39,281 nt of DNA from CF-162 sp040882565 (GTDB lineage: Bacteria > Chloroflexota > Dehalococcoidia > SM23-28-2 > RBG-16-64-32): the NCBI GenBank assembly GCA_040882565.1, contig JBBEAZ010000010.1:1-39281 (forward strand), read 5' to 3'. Both the position numbers and the translations under genes were made by a program. The notes under the pieces were generated by a model. It made no database searches and was not told the DNA's origin. It saw only the letters and a list, made by a program, of their open reading frames with translations. Positions 1-7,341 of this stretch are shown here, piece by piece; position 1 is the stretch's first letter, and every line of letters begins with the position of its first letter.

Positions 1-771
1 GTATCGCCGTCCCGGTTCGTTCAACTGCTGGCTGATGAGCAACGTTGGCGACTGCTGCAAGAGTTAGCGCGAAGCGACCGCAAGGTCAGTGAGCTGACGG
101 AGCTCGTCGGTAAGCCGCAGAATCTTGTGTCTTACCACCTCGCTAGTCTCCGCAGCGCTGGGATCGTCTCGGCTCGGCGCAGCTCGGCGGATCGGCGCGA
201 TGCCTATTACCGCATCGAAATGCGTCGCTGCGCCGACTTGCTGTGTGGGGTCGGCTCGACTCTCCAGCCCGGCCTGCGGCTCGACGTGGTCGCTCCGCGG
301 ACCCTGGATGGGCGCCCGCCTCGGCGCCGACCAAGCGTGCTCTTCCTCTGCACGGGAAACAGCGCTCGCTCTCAAATGGCCGAAGCGCTTCTCGAGCATC
401 ACTCTGGCGGTAGGATCCGCGCTCGCAGCGCGGGCAGCCATCCGAAGCCGTTACATCCCAATGCGGTGCGTGTGATGGCCGAAGGCGGGATCGATATCTC
501 GACGCGCACGACCAAGCACATGGATCGATTCAGGCAGACGCGATTCGACCGGGTCATCACGCTCTGCGACAAGATTCGGGAGATCTGCCCGCAGTTCCCT
601 GGGGCGGCGGCGGTGGCCGCTCACTGGAGCATGCCCGACCCGGCTTCCGAAGATGCAACCGGCGAGACGAGCTATCCAGCATTCAGACGCACCGCTGAGG
701 AGCTCGAATCGCGGATCCCGTTCTTGATCGGTGAATTGACGCTGCAAACAGAGAGGAGAGACGCTCAATGA
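1..771 (+). CDS. ArsR-type HTH / arsenate reductase fusion (5' partial)
   Basis: The reading frame is open from the first base, so the true start lies outside the window. Residues ~1-75 form an ArsR-like winged helix (VSELTELVGKPQNLVSYHL, then SAGIVSARR and a YYRI wing). I see no cysteine metal-sensing motif in the visible part of that domain. From residue ~113 there is a low-molecular-weight phosphatase/arsenate reductase domain. It has the P-loop CTGNSAR (CX5R), followed by VITLC and then EICP with seven residues between the two Cys. This matches the Cys10/Cys82/Cys89 relay of thioredoxin-coupled ArsC enzymes, so arsenate reduction is more likely than tyrosine dephosphorylation. The fusion would put sensor and detoxifying enzyme in one chain. 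The stop overlaps the next start (ATGA at 768-771), which implies translational coupling. Family assignment is strong; regulation by arsenic is inferred. Confidence 0.85.
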   Translation, partial: VSPSRFVQLLADEQRWRLLQELARSDRKVSELTELVGKPQNLVSYHLASLRSAGIVSARRSSADRRDAYYRIEMRRCADLLCGVGSTLQPGLRLDVVAPRTLDGRPPRRRPSVLFLCTGNSARSQMAEALLEHHSGGRIRARSAGSHPKPLHPNAVRVMAEGGIDISTRTTKHMDRFRQTRFDRVITLCDKIREICPQFPGAAAVAAHWSMPDPASEDATGETSYPAFRRTAEELESRIPFLIGELTLQTERRDAQ

Positions 772-1160
772 ATCTCAATGACACCGTAAGTGTCCGTTAC
801 ATGGTCGACGACGTCGCTGCCGCCGTCGATTTCTACACGCGTCATTTTGGCTTCGAGGTGAACGCGAGTTACCCCGCGTTCGCCGACGTCGTGCGTGGGA
901 ACCTCCGCCTTCTTCTGAGCGGGCCGCAGAGCTCCGCAGGACGCCCTATGCCTGACGGAGCCCGGCCGCAGCCCGGAGGGTGGAACCGTATCCATTTCAT
1001 CACCGACGAACTCGACGGCGAGGTCGCTCGACTCAAAGCGGAAGGAGTACCCTTCCGCAACGACGTCGTCACCGGGCCCGGCGGTCGACAAATCCTCGCC
1101 CTGGACCCTGCCGGAAATGTCATCGAACTCTTCCAACCTGCCGCTAACTGGGCTCCGTGA
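768..1160 (+). CDS. VOC-superfamily (glyoxalase/bleomycin-resistance fold) protein
   Basis: A 130-residue protein with the paired beta-alpha-beta-beta-beta layout of the vicinal oxygen chelate fold. The first half is VRYMVDDVAAAVDFYTRHFGF; the second half starts near NRIHFITDELDGEVARLKAEG and ends DPAGNVIELFQP, the usual C-terminal VOC signature with its metal-ligand Glu. It overlaps the upstream arsenate-reductase fusion by 4 bp and is probably co-translated with it. VOC proteins often accompany arsenic genes, including the C-As lyase ArsI. This protein has no cysteine at all, so it lacks ArsI's vicinal cysteine pair and I do not call it ArsI. Its substrate cannot be told from sequence. Confidence 0.85.
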   Translation: MNLNDTVSVRYMVDDVAAAVDFYTRHFGFEVNASYPAFADVVRGNLRLLLSGPQSSAGRPMPDGARPQPGGWNRIHFITDELDGEVARLKAEGVPFRNDVVTGPGGRQILALDPAGNVIELFQPAANWAP

Positions 1161-1685
1161 AGTGAACCCCGACGCCGATGTTTTCGTACCGCTGGATTGC
1201 TTCGCCTGCACGACGGGACGGCCGGGCTGATGACCAACAGAGTGCGCGGCCTGCTCTGGCAAAGCTTTCTCTTCGCGGACCGCGGCGACTTCGTGGCCAA
1301 GGGTTCGAGGAGCCGGTGACGATGTCCGAAGTCAACTGGCGATCTGCTCGGCTATGATCCAACTTGAAAGCTTAGGGTCATCGCCTCTGGAGACAGAGGG
1401 CTAAGATGGGCCGAAATCGGGAAAATCAGCTTCGCACAGACACAAGTTGCGTACCCTAATCCTTCCAAGCAGAGGGTCGCGGGTTTCAGCCGCGGCGGAC
1501 CTGTAGGGCGATCCCCGTCTCCCGCTCCAGATACGATTTCTTGACTTGGAGGCCGCCGGAGGGGGCTTTGTTCGCGGAAGCTTAGGGCCTTGTCCTGAAA
1601 ACGCCAGACGTTAGCTTGATGGCCCGCTGCCACTCGCGACCTTATGGCGGCGAGACGCGAAAACTTGGGCGGAACGTGGGATATG
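1161..1685. other. Intergenic region, 525 bp, between convergent genes
   Basis: No convincing gene was found. Short open frames here lack a start context and family features. The region contains the first copy of the ~104-nt repeated element (1374-1476). After it comes a stretch resembling the 3' end of a bacterial tRNA-Gly (ATCCCCGTCTCCCGCTCCA, about 1511-1529). The nonamer AGCTTAGGG occurs twice, at about 1369 and 1579. The segment 1161-1370 may hold decayed coding sequence, but I could not match it to anything. Confidence 0.5.
1374..1476. repeat. ~104-nt conserved element, copy 1
   Basis: An imperfect direct repeat of 5352-5455, about 70% identical by eye and nearly the same length. Both copies begin AGGGTCA, contain GGAGACAGAGGG, a GAAATCG core and GCTTCGC, and end CCTAATCCTTCCAAGCAGAGGG. 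In this copy CCTCTG-GAGA-CAGAGG folds as a perfect hairpin with a GNRA-type GAGA loop. CAGAGGG occurs twice, so the single CCTCTG could pair with either one, a switch-like arrangement. The 3' end (CCTTCCAAGC...GGTCGCGGGTT) resembles the anticodon-loop-to-T-arm half of tRNA-Gly(UCC), but no 5' half of a tRNA is present. It could be a structured RNA or an attachment-site remnant. Confidence 0.5.
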
Positions 1686-2342
1686 TTAGGACGACGCAGT
1701 CCCTGGCTCTCGTCTCTTTGCGGCAGCCTGAAAAACCAAGATGATTCCGATGAGAGCTACACCTAGCCCTATGGTTATCGCAGCGCCGCCGAGCCAATTC
1801 GCGAGCTTATCAGCGTTGTCTGCGCTGGCTTGCAGGGAGGACACTTCGTTTAGGTCTTCGGCGGTGGCATTCTGTAGGCCCATCGTCAGCTGGTCCAGCG
1901 TAGGCGTAATACCTTCAAGTATTGCGTTTGCGCCTTCGACATCACCGGCCATGCGTAACGCAACGACCTGACCCGCACTCTCCGCCAAGCCTTCTCGCCC
2001 CTCAGATATAGCGTCCAGCTCACTTCCTCCGCCACGAGGAACCGCCTGGGTGAGGCTCCTTATCGCTATCGTCGAGTGACTCTGCATCTCGATGAGCAGG
2101 GAGGCATCTCCGGATGCTACATACTGCCGCAGTAGCTGCACGGAGAGATCTCCCTCCCGCCCCGCTTCCTCCAGCAGGGCAGCTCTAGCAGCGAGGGGCT
2201 CGGCTTCGTTAAGCTTGGAGTCGCGAATTCCTGACTGCCACACTGAAGCTGCCCCTAGGATCACTACCGCAATGCTGGCAATCGCAAGGCCTGCGATGAT
2301 GGCCCACGGTCGACGTGCTTTGGAGTTTCTGAATGCGCTCAT
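1686..2342 (-). CDS. Membrane protein with extracytoplasmic helical sensor domain, no output domain
   Basis: A 218-residue protein with two transmembrane helices (~14-34 and ~184-205) flanking ~150 residues of predicted all-helical, Ala/Glu/Leu-rich sequence. This resembles the four-helix-bundle ligand domains of chemoreceptors and CHASE3/4HB_MCP sensors. The chain stops ~14 residues after the second helix (AAKRREPGTASS), so there is no HAMP, kinase, methyl-accepting or cyclase domain. It lies 143 bp downstream of the GGDEF/EAL gene on the same strand, and that enzyme has a similar sensor topology. It may act as an accessory or partner sensor. The start is supported by GGAGAAGGAG upstream of the ATG. 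The family call is from architecture only. Confidence 0.65.
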   Translation of the reverse strand: MSAFRNSKARRPWAIIAGLAIASIAVVILGAASVWQSGIRDSKLNEAEPLAARAALLEEAGREGDLSVQLLRQYVASGDASLLIEMQSHSTIAIRSLTQAVPRGGGSELDAISEGREGLAESAGQVVALRMAGDVEGANAILEGITPTLDQLTMGLQNATAEDLNEVSSLQASADNADKLANWLGGAAITIGLGVALIGIILVFQAAAKRREPGTASS

Positions 2343-2485
2343 GTGGCTCCTTCTCCCGGGAGTCTCGATGTTCTATTTCAATGCTTGCTGAGTTACGGCA
2401 GCAAGACGATTCGGTAGGTAAGACTGCTTTCCCTTGGTTTTCGTTACGGTGATGGATTGATACCATGTGCCTCTCTTAGGCGGGG

Positions 2486-5227
2486 TCAGCGCGTTTTCGG
2501 CGCAAGTTTTGGACTATGCGCGGCCGCACGCCACGGGCGTAAGGGGAGTTTGACTTGACCTAGCCCCCCAGGGTGCCTATTTGCCGGGGTTGACCTGGAC
2601 CGCGTCGTTAGTAGCTCAGTCATGGCTGAGCCGTCTATGGGTCGGCCTAGCAAATACCCCTGGAACTGATCACACTGTAGTTCTCTGAGTGAAGAGAGCT
2701 GCTGCTCAGACTCGATACCTTCAGCCACAACTAGAAGCTCACAGGCCTTGGACATCGCGATTATCGCCCTTACGATGGCCAGGCTCTCCCGATCGGTGCT
2801 CATGTCGGAGATGAAGGACCTGTCGATCTTCACAGTGTCGATGGGGAGTTGCTTAAGGTAGCTCAGCGAAGAATATCCTGTTCCGAAGTCGTCGATGGCT
2901 ACGGCAATGCCCATTTCTCTTAGCAACGACAGGGATGTTTTCCCCTGCGAGAAACTCTTCATGATCGCAGCTTCCGTGATCTCCACACCGATACACTTAG
3001 GATCCAGATTGGCATCCGCCAGGGCGGACGAGATAATCTGGACAAGGTTAGCCTGACTGAATTCCCGGGCCGACAGGTTAATGGACACTCGCGGGAAATT
3101 GAGGCTCATTTCATTCCAGGCTGCAGCTTGCTCGCACACTTTCTTGAGCACCACGCCGCTGATTTTGAGGATCAGACCTGTCTCTTCCGCAAAGGGGATG
3201 AACTCGCTCGGGAGCACAATGCCGCGCTCGGGGTGGAGCCATCGCACCAGCGCTTCCATACCCACTATGTCCCCGGTGGCCACGTCCGCTTGGGGTTGGT
3301 AGTGTATGACGAACTCGTCGCGTTCAAACGCCATATGAAGGTCTTTTTCCAATTTCCGATGACGCTGTACGCTTGCCTCCATCGCTGGAGTGTACCGGCA
3401 GTACGAGTCCCCCCCAAGATCCTTCGCTCGGTACATAGCCGTGTCAGCATTACTGACCAGCGCTTCAGCTTCTGAGCCGTCGGCTGGACACAGCGTGATG
3501 CCTATACTTGTAGTCAACCGGAATTCGTGCCCAGCAACCATAATTGGATCTCGCAAAGCGCAGAGGATCCGCTGCGCGAGTTCCGTCGCATCCAGTTCGT
3601 TATCCAGGCTGGGCATCAAGATCATGAACTCGTCACCACCGACGCGGCCTACAAGATCCGGCCGGCGTACCACCTCTCGAAGGCGGCCAGACACTGCCTG
3701 AAGTACGCCATCACCTACGCTGTGCCCGAGAGAGTCATTGATGAATTTGAATCGATCGATGTCCAGGAACAAGATCGCCGTGACCCGACTCTTAGATTCG
3801 CTTAGAAGAGCCCTTAGGCGCTCCTGTATCTGGGTGCGGTTAGGCAACCCCGTCAAAGCGTCATGAAACGCCAGGTGCCGGACTTGTTCCTCGGCGTTTA
3901 ATCGATCGGTGACGTCCCGGAAGCTCCACGCCCGCCCGGTTGAGACCCCTGCTTCACGACGTGGCATGGAATACCGTTCGAAAACACGCCCATCCTTGAA
4001 CTTGAGTATGTCGAAACTTTCGGCCTCGGCGTCGGAGTAGAGCTGACGAACCTTAGACAGGAATAGCTTTGGGTGCTTGAGCTGGCCGATCACGTGCTGG
4101 ATTGCGGCGTCATCATCCCCTCGACTCATTACGTCGGATGGGATGCCCCACATGTCAACAAACCGTTGATTGAAAGTCAAAATTCGCCCTGAGTCGTCTA
4201 CCACTAGGATTCCGTCAGCAGTGGACTCCAGAGTCGACTGGAGGATGGAAGACGTTTGCTTGGCCTCTTGCTCAGCCCGCTTCCGCTCAAGCACCTCCCC
4301 TTTTAATTCTTTGTTGGCTTCTCGCAGGCGGGTCGTTCTCTCCTCAACTTGCGCCTCCAAAGACTGGTTCAGGGTCCTGAGTTGCTCCTCGATGGCCTCT
4401 CGCCTCGAAACGTTGAGGGTCAATTGACGGTTGCTCGATAAGAGCGTCTCCGTCATCTTGTTGAAATCGTCCGCGAGGCCGGCCAGTTCGTCCGGCCCAC
4501 CGGCCTGTGCACGGACGTCAAGTTTGCCCTCCGTGATCTCTCGGGAGCTGGCCCGCAATCTGTTCAGCGGGCGAACGATGGAGACAACCAGCGTAAGGGC
4601 GCCGGCGAAGCCAAAGACGACTGCGAAGGCACCGAGCCCAATCAGCATAAGCATGGTAACGTTAAGCGATGAGGCTGCTGCCGCACGATCCGATGCAACG
4701 ACTGCTTGCTCCGCGCCCGATGCGGCTCCAAGGTCATTTATGATGCCCTCGGCCAGCTGAGTAAGGTGAGTCTGCCCTCGCGTAGCTGCTTCTTCGTCCC
4801 CAGCCAGGAACTGCGTAGCCGCTAACGATACGGTCGAGTCGAATTCTTCAATGTCAGAGGCGACCTGATCGAGAGTGCTTATGTCGGCTTGACGACCTTG
4901 CCGTCGCGCGACATCAATTGCGCTCCTCAGGCTTTGTCGGGCCCGCTCAATCGAAGCGGTGTACGCGACAAAATGCTTGGGATCTCTGTCGAACGAGAGC
5001 GCCGCTAGAGAGTTCGTGGCGTTAAGGAATTCGCCGCGGGCGCTTTCGAGAGTGACAGCTGCGACTGACGCAGCCTCCAGCTCCCTTAGCCTGGACTGGT
5101 GTTCTTGGGTCCGCGCGATGCCCAACAGGGTCGTGGTGATCAGCAAGCCGAGCATCAGCGCGGAAGCCGCCATCGCCCTTGAACGGACGGAAGAGAACAA
5201 AACGCGTCTCCTGAGAATACTGTTCAT
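2486..5227 (-). CDS. Membrane diguanylate cyclase/phosphodiesterase (HAMP-PAS-GGDEF-EAL)
   Basis: A 913-residue c-di-GMP turnover enzyme. TM1 is at ~17-38, then a helical extracytoplasmic sensor to ~190, TM2 at ~192-213, HAMP at ~213-265 (IVRPLNRLRASSREITEGKL), a coiled coil to ~325, PAS at ~326-445 (ADGILVVDDSGRILTFNQRF), GGDEF at ~450-615 and EAL at ~630-885. The cyclase signature is intact (VGRVGGDEF) and has an inhibitory I-site (RRPD five residues before GGDEF). The EAL half keeps its catalytic set: EALVRW, NLSAREF, EITEA, DDFGTGYSSLSYL, KIDRSF, AEGIE and QGYLLGRP. Both activities are therefore possible. It lies between the sensor-like gene downstream and the surface-protein locus upstream, with 388 bp of spacer before its start. 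Ligand and targets are unknown. Confidence 0.93.
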   Translation of the reverse strand: MNSILRRRVLFSSVRSRAMAASALMLGLLITTTLLGIARTQEHQSRLRELEAASVAAVTLESARGEFLNATNSLAALSFDRDPKHFVAYTASIERARQSLRSAIDVARRQGRQADISTLDQVASDIEEFDSTVSLAATQFLAGDEEAATRGQTHLTQLAEGIINDLGAASGAEQAVVASDRAAAASSLNVTMLMLIGLGAFAVVFGFAGALTLVVSIVRPLNRLRASSREITEGKLDVRAQAGGPDELAGLADDFNKMTETLLSSNRQLTLNVSRREAIEEQLRTLNQSLEAQVEERTTRLREANKELKGEVLERKRAEQEAKQTSSILQSTLESTADGILVVDDSGRILTFNQRFVDMWGIPSDVMSRGDDDAAIQHVIGQLKHPKLFLSKVRQLYSDAEAESFDILKFKDGRVFERYSMPRREAGVSTGRAWSFRDVTDRLNAEEQVRHLAFHDALTGLPNRTQIQERLRALLSESKSRVTAILFLDIDRFKFINDSLGHSVGDGVLQAVSGRLREVVRRPDLVGRVGGDEFMILMPSLDNELDATELAQRILCALRDPIMVAGHEFRLTTSIGITLCPADGSEAEALVSNADTAMYRAKDLGGDSYCRYTPAMEASVQRHRKLEKDLHMAFERDEFVIHYQPQADVATGDIVGMEALVRWLHPERGIVLPSEFIPFAEETGLILKISGVVLKKVCEQAAAWNEMSLNFPRVSINLSAREFSQANLVQIISSALADANLDPKCIGVEITEAAIMKSFSQGKTSLSLLREMGIAVAIDDFGTGYSSLSYLKQLPIDTVKIDRSFISDMSTDRESLAIVRAIIAMSKACELLVVAEGIESEQQLSSLRELQCDQFQGYLLGRPIDGSAMTELLTTRSRSTPANRHPGGLGQVKLPLRPWRAAAHSPKLAPKTR

Positions 5228-5351
5228 ACTCGATGAGCTTCGGTAGGGAAGATGGAGCGCAATTAGTCGTTGTTACATGCCTCAGGCGTTATCAGCTGGG
5301 CGTTGATCCACATGAGCCGTGAAATACACTCTTCTACTGGTCTGGAGAAAA

Positions 5352-5455
5352 AGGGTCACCCCCTTTGGAGACAGAGGGTCAATTTCCCGGCGAAATCGCG
5401 GAAGATCGGCTTCGCTGGATACGAATCGCGGAACCTAATCCTTCCAAGCAGAGGG
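5352..5455. repeat. ~104-nt conserved element, copy 2
   Basis: The partner of 1374-1476, in the same orientation. The hairpin is preserved with a C-to-T change that keeps pairing by wobble (CCCTTTG-GAGA-CAGAGGG). The second CAGAGGG and the CCTAATCCTTCCAAG block are identical to copy 1. Similarity continues more loosely past the end (GGTCGCGGGT and CCGCGG..GGAC blocks), with a ~20-nt insertion relative to copy 1. The two copies bracket exactly the sensor and GGDEF/EAL genes. Confidence 0.5.
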
Positions 5456-5564
5456 CCTGTCCAACCCTGCCCGGGGTCGCGGGTGCCCCCTACCGCGGAC
5501 AGGCGGCTTGGGGCGCCATGCAGCGGTTGTCTTTGGCAATAACTCCATCGACGTCCGGAGAACC

Positions 5565-5598
5565 AAAAGGGCGGCTGCCCGAAGGCAACCGCCCTTTT
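5565..5598. terminator. Intrinsic terminator, probably bidirectional
   Basis: A perfect outer stem, AAAAGGGCGG with CCGCCCTTTT, continues after one mismatch into TGCC-CGAA-GGCA. Read on the minus strand the loop is UUCG and the stem ends in a T run, 18 bp after the stop of the gene at 5616-7217. On the plus strand it also ends in TTTTCTT, so it could end a plus-strand transcript through the structured element. Confidence 0.85.
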
Positions 5599-5615
5599 CT
5601 TACGTCGTTCGGTTG

Positions 5616-7217
5616 TTATTCGTCGTCGCGGCGGACGCGCACGACCATCGTCGTGCCCGTGATCAGGCCGACCACCGCCACGCCGGCCAGCGCCACCGCC
5701 CACAGGGGCAGGGTGCTGCCGTCAGGCGAGAGGCTGCCGACGCCCGACACAGGGCCGCCAGCCACTCCACCCTGAGCGGCCGTTGTTGGTCGTGGGGTGG
5801 CGCCCGGAGGCAGGGTAGGAGTGGGTGAGGCGCCGCCGCCGCCTTCTTCTTGACGGGCGCCGCACGGCGTGTAGTCCGTGAAGCCAGCCGTGCCGCCGCC
5901 ACCGATGTCGATCGTCGACACGATGCACTTGACCGTCTGCGCACCATCGGCGTCTGCGTTGCCCAGATTCCGGTCGCAGGCGTTGCCGATACCGTCATTG
6001 TCGTCGTCAGCCTGGTTGTCGGGACCGCCGGACTCTGCGAACGGCTGCCCGAGGTTGTTCTTGATGAGCGGGCAGTTGTCCTGGCGGTTGTAGTAGACGT
6101 CGCCGTCGTGGTCGTTCGTGGCGCCGCCTTCAGGGTTGCCCAGGTCATTCGGCAGCGGGTCGCAAATGTCACCGATGCCGTCCTTGTCGCTGTCACCGGG
6201 CACCGGATCGCCTGGTCCAGCCGCGCTTCGCGGGTCCCACTCCGGGTTCGGGTCGTACGGGCAGGTGTCGAGGCTGTTTTCGAAGCCGTCGCCGTCTGCG
6301 TCGCGTTGGTCAACGCTGAACACGATGAAGTTGTACGTGCCAGCGGCCGCCGGGTTGGTGCGGACGTCCACTCCACCGGCGGTGCCGAACGTCGTCGTCG
6401 ATGTCTTCAGCGGCGAGCAGAAGTCTGTGATCGTGCTCGGCGCTGGCGCGATGTCTGGGTCCCCGCCGTTCTGCAGGACTGTGACCGAGGGGTAGCCCAG
6501 ATTGCCCGAGAAGGCCGTTCCCCGGATCGTGACGCCGCCCTTGTCGAGGAGGACGAAGTTCAGCGACACCGGTACGCCGGACACGCTGGTCTGGCCGTAA
6601 AGCCGCGCCATAGGCTGCAGCGTGTTGCCCGTGCCGTTTGCGCCGTCGGTCAGGCCGCGGACCAGGTAGTCAGGGTACTCCGTCGCGCCCCGCGGGACGC
6701 CGTTAACGACCTCGAACTGCTCGACATTGAAATTCGCCGCGAGGGGCGGGACGTTGAACATGACCGTGTCCGCCTGGTTCGTCGTCGCTTCGAACATGTC
6801 GAAGCCGACTGGCAGGGACGTCGAGCAGTTGCCGTTAAGCAGGCCGAGGGTGGCGAGGCTCGACAATCGCGCGACCAACGTCCCGTCTTCGACGTCCGCG
6901 TCCTTCGCCACGCCCCATTCCGGAGGTGTGAACGCGACGACGGCGCCGAAGTTCGAGTCGGTGGGCCCCACACCAAACGTCGTTGTGATCGAAGAATTGG
7001 CGCCCGGGGCGTTGTCTCCATCACACTCGCCCGGGCTGCCTGCCGTGAACGGGTCCGGGTCGACAGTCCCCTCGTCGTCGAGACAGGCCGTCCCGAACGG
7101 GGCGAAAGTCGCCGCCTCTGTGCGCATGGATACCGCGAAAACGGCAGCCAACGCAATGCCGGCCATCGCCAGCAGTGCGATCAGCAGGCGTGCGTTAAGA
7201 AACCTTACTGCAATCAT
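5616..7217 (-). CDS. Membrane-anchored surface protein with TSP type-3 calcium repeats
   Basis: A 533-residue protein. A signal sequence lies at ~8-36 (LLIALLAMAGIALAAV, cleavage near TEA-AT). A beta-rich ectodomain covers ~40-300, then Asp/Asn-rich thrombospondin type-3 repeats at ~305-430 (DADGDGFENSLDTCP, DSDKDGIGDICD, DDDNDGIGNACD). A Pro/Thr linker leads to a C-terminal membrane helix (~503-525) with an RVRRDDE tail. TSP3 repeats bind calcium and form extended rods. The ectodomain is paralogous to that of the gene at 35134-36906 (shared SNFG, LLNG.C, DFC.PL, PAAAGT and QRDAD.DG.EN blocks), which ends in a dockerin instead of a membrane helix. No enzymatic motif is seen. The start is supported by AAGGGAGAG upstream. 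Confidence 0.8.
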   Translation of the reverse strand: MIAVRFLNARLLIALLAMAGIALAAVFAVSMRTEAATFAPFGTACLDDEGTVDPDPFTAGSPGECDGDNAPGANSSITTTFGVGPTDSNFGAVVAFTPPEWGVAKDADVEDGTLVARLSSLATLGLLNGNCSTSLPVGFDMFEATTNQADTVMFNVPPLAANFNVEQFEVVNGVPRGATEYPDYLVRGLTDGANGTGNTLQPMARLYGQTSVSGVPVSLNFVLLDKGGVTIRGTAFSGNLGYPSVTVLQNGGDPDIAPAPSTITDFCSPLKTSTTTFGTAGGVDVRTNPAAAGTYNFIVFSVDQRDADGDGFENSLDTCPYDPNPEWDPRSAAGPGDPVPGDSDKDGIGDICDPLPNDLGNPEGGATNDHDGDVYYNRQDNCPLIKNNLGQPFAESGGPDNQADDDNDGIGNACDRNLGNADADGAQTVKCIVSTIDIGGGGTAGFTDYTPCGARQEEGGGGASPTPTLPPGATPRPTTAAQGGVAGGPVSGVGSLSPDGSTLPLWAVALAGVAVVGLITGTTMVVRVRRDDE

Positions 7218-7341
7218 GGATGCTCTCTCCCTTAGTGCTTCTCGTTGAAGCCCTCGTATGGCTCAAGCGCGATAATAATGTCGGTATATAGGGGTGTCAA
7301 GGTTAAGACCTCGTATTCATCGCGCCAAATTGTAGCAAACC

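Larger units (their letters stand above)
5228..5615. other. Intergenic region, 388 bp, with structured elements
   Basis: This lies between the GGDEF/EAL start and the stop of the next minus-strand gene. It holds the second ~104-nt element (5352-5455). Immediately after it is an 8-bp inverted repeat, GCCTGTCC (5455-5462) with GGACAGGC (5497-5504), enclosing a possible GCGG/CCGC hairpin. A strong intrinsic terminator follows at 5565-5598. No protein-coding gene is convincing here. Confidence 0.6.

Noticed and set aside
768..1160. ArsI C-As lyase
   Set aside because: The VOC protein has no cysteines, so the vicinal Cys pair needed for organoarsenical binding is absent.
1352..1633. 93-codon minus-strand open frame over the repeated element
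   Set aside because: It has no ribosome site or recognisable domain, and it overlaps the conserved element, whose pattern (hairpin, length change) is not that of coding sequence.
5478..5500. T-box-like string (GGGTGCCCCCTACCGCGG)
   Set aside because: It only loosely resembles the T-box core, there is no plus-strand aminoacyl-tRNA synthetase or amino-acid gene downstream, and no specifier hairpin could be defined.
5850..7235. Plus-strand open frame of 461 codons opposite the TSP3 gene
   Set aside because: It is antisense to a gene with a clear signal peptide, repeats and anchor. The frame is Arg/Val-rich with no domain, caused by biased GAC/GTC-rich codons.
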